A stretch of DNA of 64,000 nucleotides. Origin: Alteromonas genovensis (lineage in GTDB: Bacteria > Pseudomonadota > Gammaproteobacteria > Enterobacterales > Alteromonadaceae). The position numbers were made by a program, and so were the translations under genes. The notes under the pieces were generated by a model. That model searched no databases. It saw nothing but the letters and a program-made list of their open reading frames with translations, and was not told where the DNA came from. Shown here piece by piece: positions 37,242-45,807 of the stretch (its first letter is position 1; each line of letters opens with the position of its first letter). The stretch spans positions 106,316-170,315 of the forward strand of contig NZ_JAAAWO010000010.1 of the NCBI RefSeq assembly GCF_010500895.1, written 5' to 3'.

Positions 37242-37969
37242 CGCTTGCGCTCCGGGTCTATATTTCTAGTACCACTTGAAGGGTCTGCGCCACCATTAAA
37301 GCGATAGAGTAGCGCTAACACAATAAAGGAAAACACAAGTAGTCCAAGGGACATTACATGAGCACGCTCATACTCTAGTGCTTCAACTTGCTCATAAAGC
37401 GCAATGGAAAGTACCTGGGTTTCACCCGGTATGTTGCCTCCAATCATGAGCACAACCCCAAATTCACCTACGGTATGAGCAAAGCTGAGCCCAAATGCCA
37501 CTATGATTGGCGCTTTGCAAAGAGGCAGCACAATACGATACAAACCTTCTAACCGCGAAAAACCAAGAGAACTCGCTACCTCAAGATACCGTTTATCTAG
37601 CTGCACGAACCCACTGTATAAAGGCTGAAGGGCGAAGGGCAGTGAATATATTAACGAACCAAGCACAAGCCCTTGAAAGCTAAATACCAATGTACTGCCT
37701 GTTAATGCCAGCCACCACTGCCCCAGCGCACTTTGGGGTGAGAACGCGATGAGCAAGTAAAAGCCAAGCACGGTGGGTGGCAGTACTAGCGGCAATGCCA
37801 GCACAGACAGAACCAATGATTTTGCCTTGTGTTGCCAGTTCGCCAAAATCCATGCAAGGGGCATAACTATAATCAACAATAAGACACTGGTGACTAACGC
37901 TAGCTTAAACGTGAGTAAGACAGTATTTAACATTTCAGCATTCACCATATCGGCATCTACATACCCCAT
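37238..37969 (-). CDS. modB: Molybdate ABC transporter permease
   Basis: Inner-membrane permease, 243 residues with five predicted helices (starting about 13-37). The cytoplasmic EAA loop carries VASSLGFSRLEGLYRIVLPLCKAPI, contacting ModC. GEFGVVLMIGGNIPGETQ near the C-terminus is typical of ModB. The start overlaps the modA end by 13 bp; a second ATG at 37948 is also possible. It overlaps modC by 4 bp. Confidence 0.93.
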   Translation of the reverse strand: MGYVDADMVNAEMLNTVLLTFKLALVTSVLLLIIVMPLAWILANWQHKAKSLVLSVLALPLVLPPTVLGFYLLIAFSPQSALGQWWLALTGSTLVFSFQGLVLGSLIYSLPFALQPLYSGFVQLDKRYLEVASSLGFSRLEGLYRIVLPLCKAPIIVAFGLSFAHTVGEFGVVLMIGGNIPGETQVLSIALYEQVEALEYERAHVMSLGLLVFSFIVLALLYRFNGGADPSSGTRNIDPERKR

Positions 37970-39048
37970 GAATCAGCACCCATTTTGCCTATGTGATATG
38001 TAGCGCGAACATGAGTGTGATGATGACTCAATACACCTTCATACCCCCAATCACTCAGTGATGATTGCACTGACGAAGACAGTAAATACTGCACAAAAAG
38101 ACTCGCCGGTTTGATGTGGACTAACGATCCAGTATTTACTACCTCACCCACGCTATTTATCGAATCAAAAACATTTGGGCTTAAGGCAGCGGCATCGTTG
38201 TCGTTAATGGCTAACGATTGCACTATGGGAGCGTGTAGGCTTTCATCAATAAGCGACCAGTACATTGTTTGATGTAAGCCAGTTGCTATATAAGAGCTAC
38301 CTGTTTTATCAAAGCCAGCTGGTTTATTGAGAATTGTACCTGATGTTGGCGCTGATACACCTTCGAGGTTCTCATTCTCACTGTGACTGCCACTACTACC
38401 CTCACCTTCGGCAAGCACTGTAGAGTATGCGACTAAAGCACCTTTTACATTGCCTGTACTCACATACTGATACGCTTGCAGCACATTCTTCCCTTTTACT
38501 AGCCTATCTTTAAGCGTATTCCACAATGACGTGTTGTGTAAAACCTGCTGTGCGGCCAGCCCATAAGGCGCTAGTTTAGGGTTGGCAATAGCAAACTTAC
38601 CGCTGGTTTCTGCGATAAAACGTTCAAGCGCCGTTTTCGTCTCTGTACTGGCATTGGGTGTAATTAGGGCCAGTCGGCCTCGGGCAAAGGCTGTCACGTT
38701 ATCGGGATGAATAAGGTTGTTCTTCGCTAACATGGCGGGTCTTGCTGTGTCTGCAGAGAGAAAAACGTCAAAGCTCGCGCCGTGAAAAATTTGCGCGTAA
38801 AGGGTTCCGCTTGATGACGTTGTTATGGATACGTCGATGCCGGTAGTAGCGGTGAAATCGGATGCAATTGCCGCTAAAGGCTTCGCGAAATTTGCCGCAA
38901 CCGCAATGTTAAGCCGTGGTGACTTTGCATAATGATGGTGAAAAACATTTGAAAAATTTTGCGCACTTTTCGTGGTGGCCATTGCGGAGCTTGAGAGTAA
39001 CAAAAGTGCTGTTACCAATAATGTGAGTAAACGCGTTACTGCCCTCAA
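37957..39048 (-). CDS. modA: Molybdate-binding periplasmic protein (expanded; TTG start)
   Basis: Periplasmic receptor of the molybdate importer. Signal peptide is at about 1-24 (TLLVTALLLLSSSAMA). The mature protein begins with the ModA pattern LNIAVAANFAKPLAAIASDF, then SSSGTLYAQIFHGASFDVFLSADTARP and FARGRLALITPN. At 363 residues it is about 100 longer than usual. The excess appears as a Ser/Gly/Glu-rich loop (about 220-255, GEGSSGSHSENENLEG) and another after DESLHAPIVQSL. The start is a TTG that overlaps the moaE stop; no better start precedes the signal peptide. Confidence 0.9.
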   Translation of the reverse strand: MRAVTRLLTLLVTALLLLSSSAMATTKSAQNFSNVFHHHYAKSPRLNIAVAANFAKPLAAIASDFTATTGIDVSITTSSSGTLYAQIFHGASFDVFLSADTARPAMLAKNNLIHPDNVTAFARGRLALITPNASTETKTALERFIAETSGKFAIANPKLAPYGLAAQQVLHNTSLWNTLKDRLVKGKNVLQAYQYVSTGNVKGALVAYSTVLAEGEGSSGSHSENENLEGVSAPTSGTILNKPAGFDKTGSSYIATGLHQTMYWSLIDESLHAPIVQSLAINDNDAAALSPNVFDSINSVGEVVNTGSLVHIKPASLFVQYLLSSSVQSSLSDWGYEGVLSHHHTHVRATYHIGKMGADSWGM

Positions 39049-39518
39049 CGCTCAGACATCCACTTTAGCGCAGCAGCGTCATCCGAACCTTTTGCTTCAA
39101 CCCACGTGGAATTATCGCCTTTAAACTCTTTTTTCCACAAAGGGACCGATTGTTTGAGCATGTCCATTAAAAAGCATGCGCCATCAAATGCTGCCTGCCT
39201 GTGCGCAGCGGCGCAGCCTACCCAAACAATTTGCTCGTTATTATAAATACGGCCTACTCGATGCACCGCACCGGCACTGGTAAGTGAAAAGCGCTCTATC
39301 GCCTTGTCTATCAAAGTAGACAGCGCTTTTTCAGTCATGCCTGGATAATGCTCTAGCTCAATACCGTCAATATCACCAGCGTTGTTAAAGTCTCTCACTA
39401 AGCCGGTAAATGTGACGATAGCGCCCGTATTACCTATCGTTTTAGCAGAAGCCTGTGATTGCAACTGAGCATATAATTCGCCCTGGTCGAAGTCTTGCTC
39501 TTGAATGTAGGCAAACAT
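39045..39518 (-). CDS. moaE: Molybdopterin synthase large subunit
   Basis: Catalytic subunit (157 residues) of the synthase that inserts two sulfurs into precursor Z. Conserved blocks are GAIVTFTGLVRDFN, HRVGRIYNNEQIVWVGCAAAHRQAAFDG and the catalytic Lys region PLWKKEF. It begins 2 bp after moaD, whose product is its sulfur-donor partner, and overlaps modA by 4 bp. Start: ATG preceded by GGGGGC. Confidence 0.95.
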   Translation of the reverse strand: MFAYIQEQDFDQGELYAQLQSQASAKTIGNTGAIVTFTGLVRDFNNAGDIDGIELEHYPGMTEKALSTLIDKAIERFSLTSAGAVHRVGRIYNNEQIVWVGCAAAHRQAAFDGACFLMDMLKQSVPLWKKEFKGDNSTWVEAKGSDDAAALKWMSER

Positions 39519-39520
39519 CT

Positions 39521-39781
39521 TCAGCCCCCGGTAACAGGAGGAAAAAAAGCAACTTCATCGCCCGGGCTCAACACGGTGCTGCTGTCACACAACTGCTGGT
39601 TTTTAGCCGTTAAAATGCTGCCTTCTAATGCAAGAGCCCAGTTTCTATCTAACTCTCTTAACTGCGCTATAACGTGGGCAATTGTCGCCTCCGTATCGCT
39701 ATCGACAACAACATCGATACTTAAGGTGGGCGTTTTCGAAATTTCACGGGTTTGAGCGAATGTTTTCACCGTTATCTGCAT
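39521..39781 (-). CDS. moaD: Molybdopterin synthase sulfur-carrier subunit
   Basis: Ubiquitin-like sulfur carrier of 86 residues ending in the essential Gly-Gly (FFPPVTGG), where MoeB adenylates and a thiocarboxylate forms. Length matches the family (about 81-87). Start: ATG with AGGAACAGC upstream. It is followed 2 bp later by moaE. MoeB is encoded 1.4 kb away on the other strand. Confidence 0.94.
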   Translation of the reverse strand: MQITVKTFAQTREISKTPTLSIDVVVDSDTEATIAHVIAQLRELDRNWALALEGSILTAKNQQLCDSSTVLSPGDEVAFFPPVTGG

Positions 39782-39848
39782 GCTGTTCCTATGCTAAATG
39801 AATGTATGCGCGCTTTACTGACGCCTATTGTGACGTTATCGGCATGTG

Positions 39849-40376
39849 TCACTGTTGACTTACTTCACTGCTCAATTCATTGCTCACTTCACTGTTAGTC
39901 CAATGGCCCGTTTTTCCGCCTTTCTTTTCAAGAACGCGTACGCCTTCCATATGCATAGTCGGGTCGATGGCTTTGCACATATCGAACAAGGTGAGTAGCG
40001 CCACATTCACGCCGGTCAACGCTTCCATTTCCACACCTGTTTTACCGCTTAGCTTGCAGTAACAGGTAGCTCGTATCCGCTTTTCTTCGGGCTGAACATC
40101 AAAACTCACGTCTACTTTAGATAATGCCAGTGGATGGCAAAGGGGGATCAAATCACTGCATCGTTTCGCGCCTTGAATACCGGCAATTCTTGCCACTGCA
40201 AATACATCACCTTTCGCTATTTTGGCTTCGCTTATTTGCTGGATAACACTGTCGCTAACATAGAGAAAGCCCTCTGCAGTTGCTTCTCTTTTTGTTACGC
40301 TTTTATCACTTACATCAACCATGTTTGCCTGACCACCGGCATCGATGTGGCTGAATTTACCCGAAGATTCGCTCAT
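39849..40376 (-). CDS. moaC: Cyclic pyranopterin monophosphate synthase accessory protein
   Basis: MoaC converts the MoaA product to cyclic pyranopterin (precursor Z). Family motifs are FSHIDAGGQANMVDVSDK, KRCSDLIPLCHPLALSKVDV and GVEMEALTGVNVALLTLFDMCKAID; the hexameric active site residues are present. The 175-residue length is a little over the usual 160 because of a Ser/Glu tail. The Shine-Dalgarno AGGAAA lies inside the last unit of an 18-bp tandem repeat upstream. There is no in-frame start codon further up, although the repeats keep the frame open to 40524. Confidence 0.95.
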   Translation of the reverse strand: MSESSGKFSHIDAGGQANMVDVSDKSVTKREATAEGFLYVSDSVIQQISEAKIAKGDVFAVARIAGIQGAKRCSDLIPLCHPLALSKVDVSFDVQPEEKRIRATCYCKLSGKTGVEMEALTGVNVALLTLFDMCKAIDPTMHMEGVRVLEKKGGKTGHWTNSEVSNELSSEVSQQ

Positions 40377-40377
40377 G

Positions 40378-40513
40378 CTGTTTTCCTGCTCAGGGCTGTT
40401 TTCCTGCTCAGGGCTGTTTTCCCGCTCAGGGCTGCTTTCCCGCTCAGGGCTGTTTTCCCGCTCAGGGCTGCTTTCCCGCTCAGGGCTGCTTTCCCGCCCA
40501 AGGCTGTTCCCGT
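40378..40513. repeat. 18-bp tandem repeat filling the moaB-moaC gap
   Basis: Seven consecutive 18-bp units from 40378 to 40503 (type CTGTTTTCCTGCTCAGGG, variants with C for T at two places) plus a partial eighth. Read on the minus strand, each carries a purine-rich AGGAAA or GGGAAA. It occupies nearly all of the 139 bp between moaB and moaC. Confidence 0.93.
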
Positions 40514-40515
40514 AT

Positions 40516-41022
40516 TCACAGGGTCACCAAGTGTTTAACGAAGTTACATGGTTTAAAATCCACATCTAACTGGCTGGCAATAATTCGCTCCCACCCAGTT
40601 CTACATGCACCTGTAGAGCCTGGCAAACAAAAAATCACCGTGTTGTTAGCAAAGCCAGCGACAGCTCTAGATTGAATAGTAGATGTGCCAATTTCTTCAT
40701 AGCTTAACTGGCGGAATAGCTCTCCAAAACCATCAACCTCTTTGTCGAACAATACGCTAATCGCCTCTGGCGTGGAGTCTCTGTGGGTGAAGCCGGTACC
40801 GCCAGTTATGAGTATGCTGTGAATGTTACTATCTGCAATCCAAGAGGACACAACGGCTCTTTGCTGGTAAATATCGTCTTTTACTAGCTCTCTAGCAGCA
40901 AGGTTGTGCCCTGCATCAGTCAATGCCTGAGTTAAATAATCTCCAGACTTGTCGTTATCAAGAGAACGGGTATCTGAAATAGTGAGTACGGCAATATTGA
41001 GCGGCTGGCTAACAGCAGACAT
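40516..41022 (-). CDS. moaB: Molybdenum cofactor biosynthesis protein MoaB
   Basis: A 168-residue protein of the MogA/MoaB family, which adenylates molybdopterin or is related to that activity. Characteristic motifs are LTISDTRSLDNDKSGDYL, ILITGGTGFTHRDSTPEAI and FCLPGSTGACRTGW. The open frame extends to 41133, but AGGA lies 7 nt before the ATG at 41022 and the length then matches E. coli MoaB (170). It is the first gene of the moa-mod operon and diverges from moeB. Confidence 0.94.
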   Translation of the reverse strand: MSAVSQPLNIAVLTISDTRSLDNDKSGDYLTQALTDAGHNLAARELVKDDIYQQRAVVSSWIADSNIHSILITGGTGFTHRDSTPEAISVLFDKEVDGFGELFRQLSYEEIGTSTIQSRAVAGFANNTVIFCLPGSTGACRTGWERIIASQLDVDFKPCNFVKHLVTL

Positions 41023-41067
41023 ATAAATTCCTAATTTGCTATGCGACATCGTGTCTGGCTTTGATAA

Positions 41068-41095
41068 AGTATAAACTTCCCTGAAACCAGCACAA
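41068..41095 (-). promoter_or_regulatory. Candidate promoter of the moa-mod operon
   Basis: On the minus strand TATACT (41068-41073) lies 16 nt downstream of TTGTGC (41090-41095), about 46 bp before moaB. No ModE-type palindrome or Moco riboswitch was recognised. Confidence 0.45.
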
Positions 41096-41161
41096 TTTTT
41101 TGTGAGTAGACACTTTATAAGGGTGTACCCCATGAATTCAATACTTAAGTTGACTTAACCT

Positions 41162-41932
41162 ATGCGTAAAACACGACACAGAGACCTGACTGACGAACAA
41201 GCTATGCGCTACAACCGCCATATTGTTCTGCCAAGTGTGGATTTAGACGGGCAAGAGGCGCTGCTAAATGCAAAAGTGCTAATTGTGGGTATGGGCGGCC
41301 TAGGTAACGCCGCAGCCATGAACCTCTGTGCAAGTGGTGTTGGCACCCTCACCCTTATTGATTTCGACAACGTAGAATTAACCAACCTTCATCGCCAAAC
41401 GCTCTTTTCTGAAGCTGATGTATCAAAAAGTAAGGTACACGCCGCACAACAGCAGCTTGTGCAAATGAATACCGACTGTGAAATTCATGCCGTTAATGGA
41501 GCGTTTGGCGAAGAACATGAAAGTCTCGTGAACTCCTGTGATGTGGTGCTTGATTGTACCGACAACGCCACAGCTAGAGACCTTATTAACAAGCTTTGCT
41601 ACGCCGCAGGTACGCCCTTAGTATCAGGCGCTGCTATTCGCTTTGAAGGGCAGCTATTTGTTGCCATTCCCGGCAAGAGTCGCTGCTATGGGTGTTTACG
41701 CCAGCTATTTACAGCGCCAGACTTAAGCTGTGTAGAGTCGGGAATATTTTCACCCGTCGCGAATATTGTGGGCACCTATCAGTCTTTACTTGCTATGCAG
41801 GTACTCATGCAATTTGACACAATACCATTAAACACCTTAATGACGTTTGACGCCCTAGAGCACGAGTGGCAACGCTGGCAGCTACCCGATACAACAGAAT
41901 GTGACATTTGCGGACCCGCTTTCGCCAAGTAG
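41162..41932 (+). CDS. moeB: Molybdopterin-synthase adenylyltransferase (MoeB/ThiF family)
   Basis: E1-like enzyme (256 residues) that adenylates the MoaD C-terminus. Features are RYNRHIVLPSVDLDGQEAL, the nucleotide motif VGMGGLGNAAAMNL, an Asp for Mg (DFDNVELTNLHRQTLF) and two zinc CxxC pairs (CYGC and CDIC). Length fits MoeB (249). It diverges from moaB (139 bp gap), linking it to the cofactor operon, and a TRIC-type channel gene follows 54 bp later. ThiF is the main alternative but no thi gene is near. Confidence 0.9.
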   Translation: MRKTRHRDLTDEQAMRYNRHIVLPSVDLDGQEALLNAKVLIVGMGGLGNAAAMNLCASGVGTLTLIDFDNVELTNLHRQTLFSEADVSKSKVHAAQQQLVQMNTDCEIHAVNGAFGEEHESLVNSCDVVLDCTDNATARDLINKLCYAAGTPLVSGAAIRFEGQLFVAIPGKSRCYGCLRQLFTAPDLSCVESGIFSPVANIVGTYQSLLAMQVLMQFDTIPLNTLMTFDALEHEWQRWQLPDTTECDICGPAFAK

Positions 41933-41986
41933 AGCATAAAAATTGCATTAGCTGCTCATCGAAACACGCTTGTAAAAGGATGTTAA

Positions 41987-42640
41987 ATGACAGCAGAATA
42001 TTTTTTGGTGCTTGGCTTAATTGGGGTGGCATTTTTTGCAGTAGCAGGCGCACTGCTTGGCTACGAAAAAAATATCAGTGGCTTTGGCGTTGTGGTGGTT
42101 GCCACCGTTACCGCACTGGGTGGCGGTACACTGCGAGATATTTTGCTAAGCAAGCCCATATTTTGGATTGAAACGCCGGATTATTTATACTCAACCTACG
42201 CTGCCATTATTGCTACGGTTTTGCTTATCCGCTACCTCCCCTCCGTCAACAATTATTATTTTTTGGTGGTAGATGCTATCGGCATGGCCATCTTTAATAT
42301 TATGGGTATCGAAAAAGCACTCATTAGCGGTTCGGGGCTGGTGGTTGCCATTACGATGGGTATTACTACCGGAATATTTGGCAGCCTGATCCGTGATGTT
42401 ATATGTCGGGAAGTGCCATCGGTAATGCGAAACGAACCTTACGCGTCAGCCTGTTTGGCGGGCGGTCTAGTCTATGCCGCCTTATTTAGCCAAGACATAA
42501 GTTACATATGGTGTATTTTAGGTTCTCTTATTACAACCATTTCTCTTAGGTTGGGCTCGCTACATTGGGGGTGGCACATCACTATCTTCAGAAAAAAAGA
42601 TCGTGAAGTTTCACAAAAAAGTGAAGTACAAAACAGCTAA
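41987..42640 (+). CDS. Trimeric intracellular cation (TRIC) channel family protein
   Basis: A 217-residue inner-membrane protein with about seven helices and two UPF0126 repeats. The diagnostic glycine-rich segments are VVVATVTALGGGTLRDILL (first repeat) and ITMGITTGIFGSLIRDVIC (second), each ending in a RD pair. Bacterial members (YicG type) conduct K+ or other cations. Start: ATG with AAGGATG upstream. It may be read with moeB; a terminator follows at 42691. Confidence 0.9.
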   Translation: MTAEYFLVLGLIGVAFFAVAGALLGYEKNISGFGVVVVATVTALGGGTLRDILLSKPIFWIETPDYLYSTYAAIIATVLLIRYLPSVNNYYFLVVDAIGMAIFNIMGIEKALISGSGLVVAITMGITTGIFGSLIRDVICREVPSVMRNEPYASACLAGGLVYAALFSQDISYIWCILGSLITTISLRLGSLHWGWHITIFRKKDREVSQKSEVQNS

Positions 42641-42690
42641 ACCACCTCATTAACTTGCATGTGTACAAGCTTGCTGTATCCCAAAATATT

Positions 42691-42726
42691 AAAAAGCCGG
42701 CACTCACATATGATAGTGCCGGCTTT
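42691..42726. terminator. Bidirectional terminator
   Basis: AAAAGCCGGCACT/AGTGCCGGCTTT stem around a 10-nt loop, between the convergent TRIC and metalloprotease genes. Confidence 0.82.
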
Positions 42727-42776
42727 GCTAGGCTTTTGAAAAACTATTTTAAAAGCGTCGGTAACCTTAGGTAAGG

Positions 42777-45404
42777 CTAAGACTTACTTTTATGAAATGC
42801 TCTTTCAATACGGTCGGTAAGGTAGAATTTATGAACCTTACTCGCTCTATCACCCCGTGAGTTATCGACTAAATCACTAATCCTGTTCAGCTCATAAAGC
42901 GCAGCTGCTTTGGCCAAATGATCATAGTTGCTGGCTTTTTCTAAACCACTAATTTTAATCAACTGCTCCACATATTCCGTTTGCAGGTTTCGGCGATAGC
43001 TATTTACGTCACGCTTAATATCAGCCTCAAAAATTCCTTTGGTGAGCTCTCCCATCATTTGCTCAAGACTGTACTCGTTGCCATAAAGCGCAGTATCACT
43101 CATTCGCATTTGAACAGCAGGATGAAGCAAATGGGTAAGCACATTCTTTTGTGCCCCTAACAGCATTTTGTGTGGCTTAGGATCTTCGTTTTTCCCCATA
43201 TTGTCGAAACCGCGTCGCTGACGCTGAATGTAAGCAAATAGCGGTTCCATGGTTTCGATAGCATTAGGCGCAAACACAAACTCGCTAAGTGTTTCCATTG
43301 CTCGCTGCTGCAGCGCCTTAGGTACAGGTGTAAAGGGCTGTTCGTAACCTTCTTGCCCCACAAACGTGCGGTCTACATAGACACCGCCTACATAACGAGA
43401 AACAACACTAGCCTGACGTGCAAACTCACCAAATACTGCGTTAACACCCACAGCGAGGTCGTTGTGCGAACGATTATCAGCGAGTGTTTTATCTTTAATT
43501 TCTGTGGCTGTTGACTTAATAAGCCCAAACCGGTCTCGCGCGTATTCAACTGCATCGCCCGACATATCAAAGATATTGATTCGTGGGTCGAGATGCCGCC
43601 CTGGCGCTCGCATGTCATCAGCATCGTTACCGAACGCCAATTCTGGTTCTGCGCTGCGTGACAAAATAGCTTGCAGTCGTTTCTCTTCGGCTTCTGGGTC
43701 TGCTAGCGCAGTAGAGTAACCGTATTCAATTGCCCAATCATCATAAGGCCCGGGCTTTTCTGTGTAGAAATCGCCTTGCGAAACGCCATCAGGCGCAAAG
43801 TTAACCGCCGGATAATCCATTACCGAGCCTGCCAAAATACCTTGTGTAACCGACGCGTCATGGGCTTCATCATGACCGTGTAACTGAGAAGCTTTCATGT
43901 TGTGGTTAAGCCCTAGGGTATGACCCACTTCATGCAAAATAAGGTAATGCATGGCTTGCCTAAGAAGCTTGTCTTTTTCAATATCCCCCATCCCTTTTGC
44001 CAGTGACGCGTATTCACCAAACAGCAGTCCAGCATTAAGTTCGTGACCTAATGAACAGTATTGCGCGGCATCATCACCTAACGACGAGGGCATTTGCGAT
44101 GAAAGAGAGCTAGCGCCGTCGGTAAACATTTCTCCTGCAATCCAGCGCCCTTTCATAAAGCTGTATTCCAGCATAATATCAGAGGCAATAATTTGTCCTG
44201 TTAACGGGTTGGCAACGCTTGGCCCGTAACCGCCAAATGGGGGTCTTGGCGATGACGTCCAGCGCAGCACGTTGTAGCGCACATCTTCGGCTTTCCAATC
44301 TGCATCATCGGGCTGAATACGCACTTCGATGGCATTGCTAATACCGGCTTTTTCAAACGCCGAATTCCAACTTAACGTTGCATTACGTATAGTGTCTCGC
44401 CACTCTACTGGGGTTGTATTTTCAATCCACCAAACTATGGGCTCAACGGGGTCTGACACTGCCGCTGTAGGGTCTTTCTTTTCTAAATGCCAGCGGTTTA
44501 TTACATCGCGACCGATGAAGGTTTGATCAGTGGTTAAATCGTCAAATTGTTTACCAAAATAACCAATTCTTGGGTCGTCTCTACGGGATGCAAAGTTATT
44601 ATCGGGCAGTTCAATAAAGGCATGCTGTAAACTAATTGTGGTGTAGCGAGGGTCGGTAATATAGTTGCCCCCACGTACCTTTGGAGTGTCATTTTCAAAA
44701 ACGTAATCAACCACGATGTGGGTGTTTGCAGGGAAGTTGTCGATAGCAGCAATTTTAGTTTTATCATCGCTAAGCTTACCTAATTTAAAGCGTTTCTTCT
44801 CTGCTTCTGGTCTTGATGACGGCATTGGCGCTACGCGGTGAAGCTTTTGATTTTTCACCACGTCTTCTAGCTTTATGGCTATGCGACCGTCTTCCTCATT
44901 CACAATTTTAGTGGAAACCAGCACAGCCTCGCTGGTATTAGCGTTGGCGGCTTTGCTTATGGCGTTGTCAGGGTCGAAATAATAGCGAGGTGTCATTGCC
45001 ACAATTTCAATGCGATCAAAAACACGACGCATTTCAATGAGGCGATGTTGGCGAAAACCGCCGCGAAAATGCCCTGCATCCACCACACCTTCAACAGTAT
45101 TGGCAAAGTATAAAAACGGTTTATTCAGTTTAGCTTCATCGATAACCATTAAAGCCGTGCCGTCTTCGCTGTCTTGATACACAGGCAGATAGCCATCGTA
45201 AGCAATTTTATCTTCTAGGCTTTGAGCAAGGGTTTGTTCTTCAGCGCTCTCGTCTTTAATCTCTTCCTTAATTTCTTTTTTGATTTCTTCTTTGGCCTCT
45301 GAAATCGACTCTTTACTTTCGTCTTGAGCATAGACGTTGTGGCTTATTGCTGACGTACTCAATAAAGCGATCATCAGCGCTTGGTTTATTTTATTGAATT
45401 TCAT
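42777..45404 (-). CDS. Secreted zinc-dependent metalloprotease (DUF5117/DUF4953 type)
   Basis: An 875-residue exported protein. The signal peptide (about 1-26, NVYAQ) is followed by a Lys/Glu-rich helical linker (about 30-60). The catalytic motif HEVGHTLGLNH (extended HExxHxxGxxH) lies near residue 495. A downstream MDYPAVNF Met-turn completes a metzincin-like active site. Upstream blocks such as NTTPVEWRDTIRNATLSWNSAFEKAG and VRYNVLRW are typical of this uncharacterised marine and Bacteroidetes family. Start: ATG with AGGAAA upstream. It is likely periplasmic; substrate unknown. No partner gene. Confidence 0.87.
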   Translation of the reverse strand: MKFNKINQALMIALLSTSAISHNVYAQDESKESISEAKEEIKKEIKEEIKDESAEEQTLAQSLEDKIAYDGYLPVYQDSEDGTALMVIDEAKLNKPFLYFANTVEGVVDAGHFRGGFRQHRLIEMRRVFDRIEIVAMTPRYYFDPDNAISKAANANTSEAVLVSTKIVNEEDGRIAIKLEDVVKNQKLHRVAPMPSSRPEAEKKRFKLGKLSDDKTKIAAIDNFPANTHIVVDYVFENDTPKVRGGNYITDPRYTTISLQHAFIELPDNNFASRRDDPRIGYFGKQFDDLTTDQTFIGRDVINRWHLEKKDPTAAVSDPVEPIVWWIENTTPVEWRDTIRNATLSWNSAFEKAGISNAIEVRIQPDDADWKAEDVRYNVLRWTSSPRPPFGGYGPSVANPLTGQIIASDIMLEYSFMKGRWIAGEMFTDGASSLSSQMPSSLGDDAAQYCSLGHELNAGLLFGEYASLAKGMGDIEKDKLLRQAMHYLILHEVGHTLGLNHNMKASQLHGHDEAHDASVTQGILAGSVMDYPAVNFAPDGVSQGDFYTEKPGPYDDWAIEYGYSTALADPEAEEKRLQAILSRSAEPELAFGNDADDMRAPGRHLDPRINIFDMSGDAVEYARDRFGLIKSTATEIKDKTLADNRSHNDLAVGVNAVFGEFARQASVVSRYVGGVYVDRTFVGQEGYEQPFTPVPKALQQRAMETLSEFVFAPNAIETMEPLFAYIQRQRRGFDNMGKNEDPKPHKMLLGAQKNVLTHLLHPAVQMRMSDTALYGNEYSLEQMMGELTKGIFEADIKRDVNSYRRNLQTEYVEQLIKISGLEKASNYDHLAKAAALYELNRISDLVDNSRGDRASKVHKFYLTDRIERAFHKSKS

Positions 45405-45807
45405 AGAGTTTCCTGTCTGACTATTTTTATCGTTATGATGTAGGCTTTTTACACTACTTTATTTAAAGTTATTTTTACACTTACTAAAACGTTAAGACCT
45501 AGTATGGAGCATATCAAAAAGGTTGTTTTGTAAACTATCGCGTTTTGCTGCCAATAGACCGTTGGAAATGTTGCAAAATGTGTCAACGCTGACAATTTTG
45601 TCGCTTTTTCGCACTAAACTTATGCGTAACTTTCTTACCGCAAAAGCCAAGGTATAGTGTGTTCTTATGGGGTTCATAAACAAAGGCGCCCTGAGTGAAG
45701 TATCTACTCAAGGCGCTTGAAGTTGGCATTCCTCTATTAGAAACTATCTATTGAAAAGCCTGTTTCAAAGCCCATTCAAAAAAGCTGATTCAATAGACAC
45801 GCATTTA
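45405..45807. other. Intergenic region
   Basis: About 400 bp between the metalloprotease promoter side and the ADP-ribosylglycohydrolase stop. It contains the hairpin at 45682-45718 and nothing else I can support. Confidence 0.5.
45682..45718 (-). terminator. Probable terminator after the ADP-ribosylglycohydrolase
   Basis: Two-part stem (GGCGC/GCGCC, then GAGT/ACTC) with a minus-strand tail TTTGTTT. Imperfect but well placed, about 90 bp past the stop. Confidence 0.45.

Noticed and set aside
40345..40569. Plus-strand open frames over the 18-bp repeats (repeating Ser/Gly/Leu/Phe protein)
   Set aside because: They are by-products of a repeat with a period divisible by three; no ribosome binding site, and moaC/moaB on the other strand explain the region.
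41023..41161. Moco riboswitch or ModE site between moaB and moeB
   Set aside because: 139 bp is short for a Moco motif and no ModE-like palindrome is visible.
45492..45683. 63-codon minus frame downstream of the ADP-ribosylglycohydrolase
   Set aside because: Its start lies within the probable terminator and has no Shine-Dalgarno.
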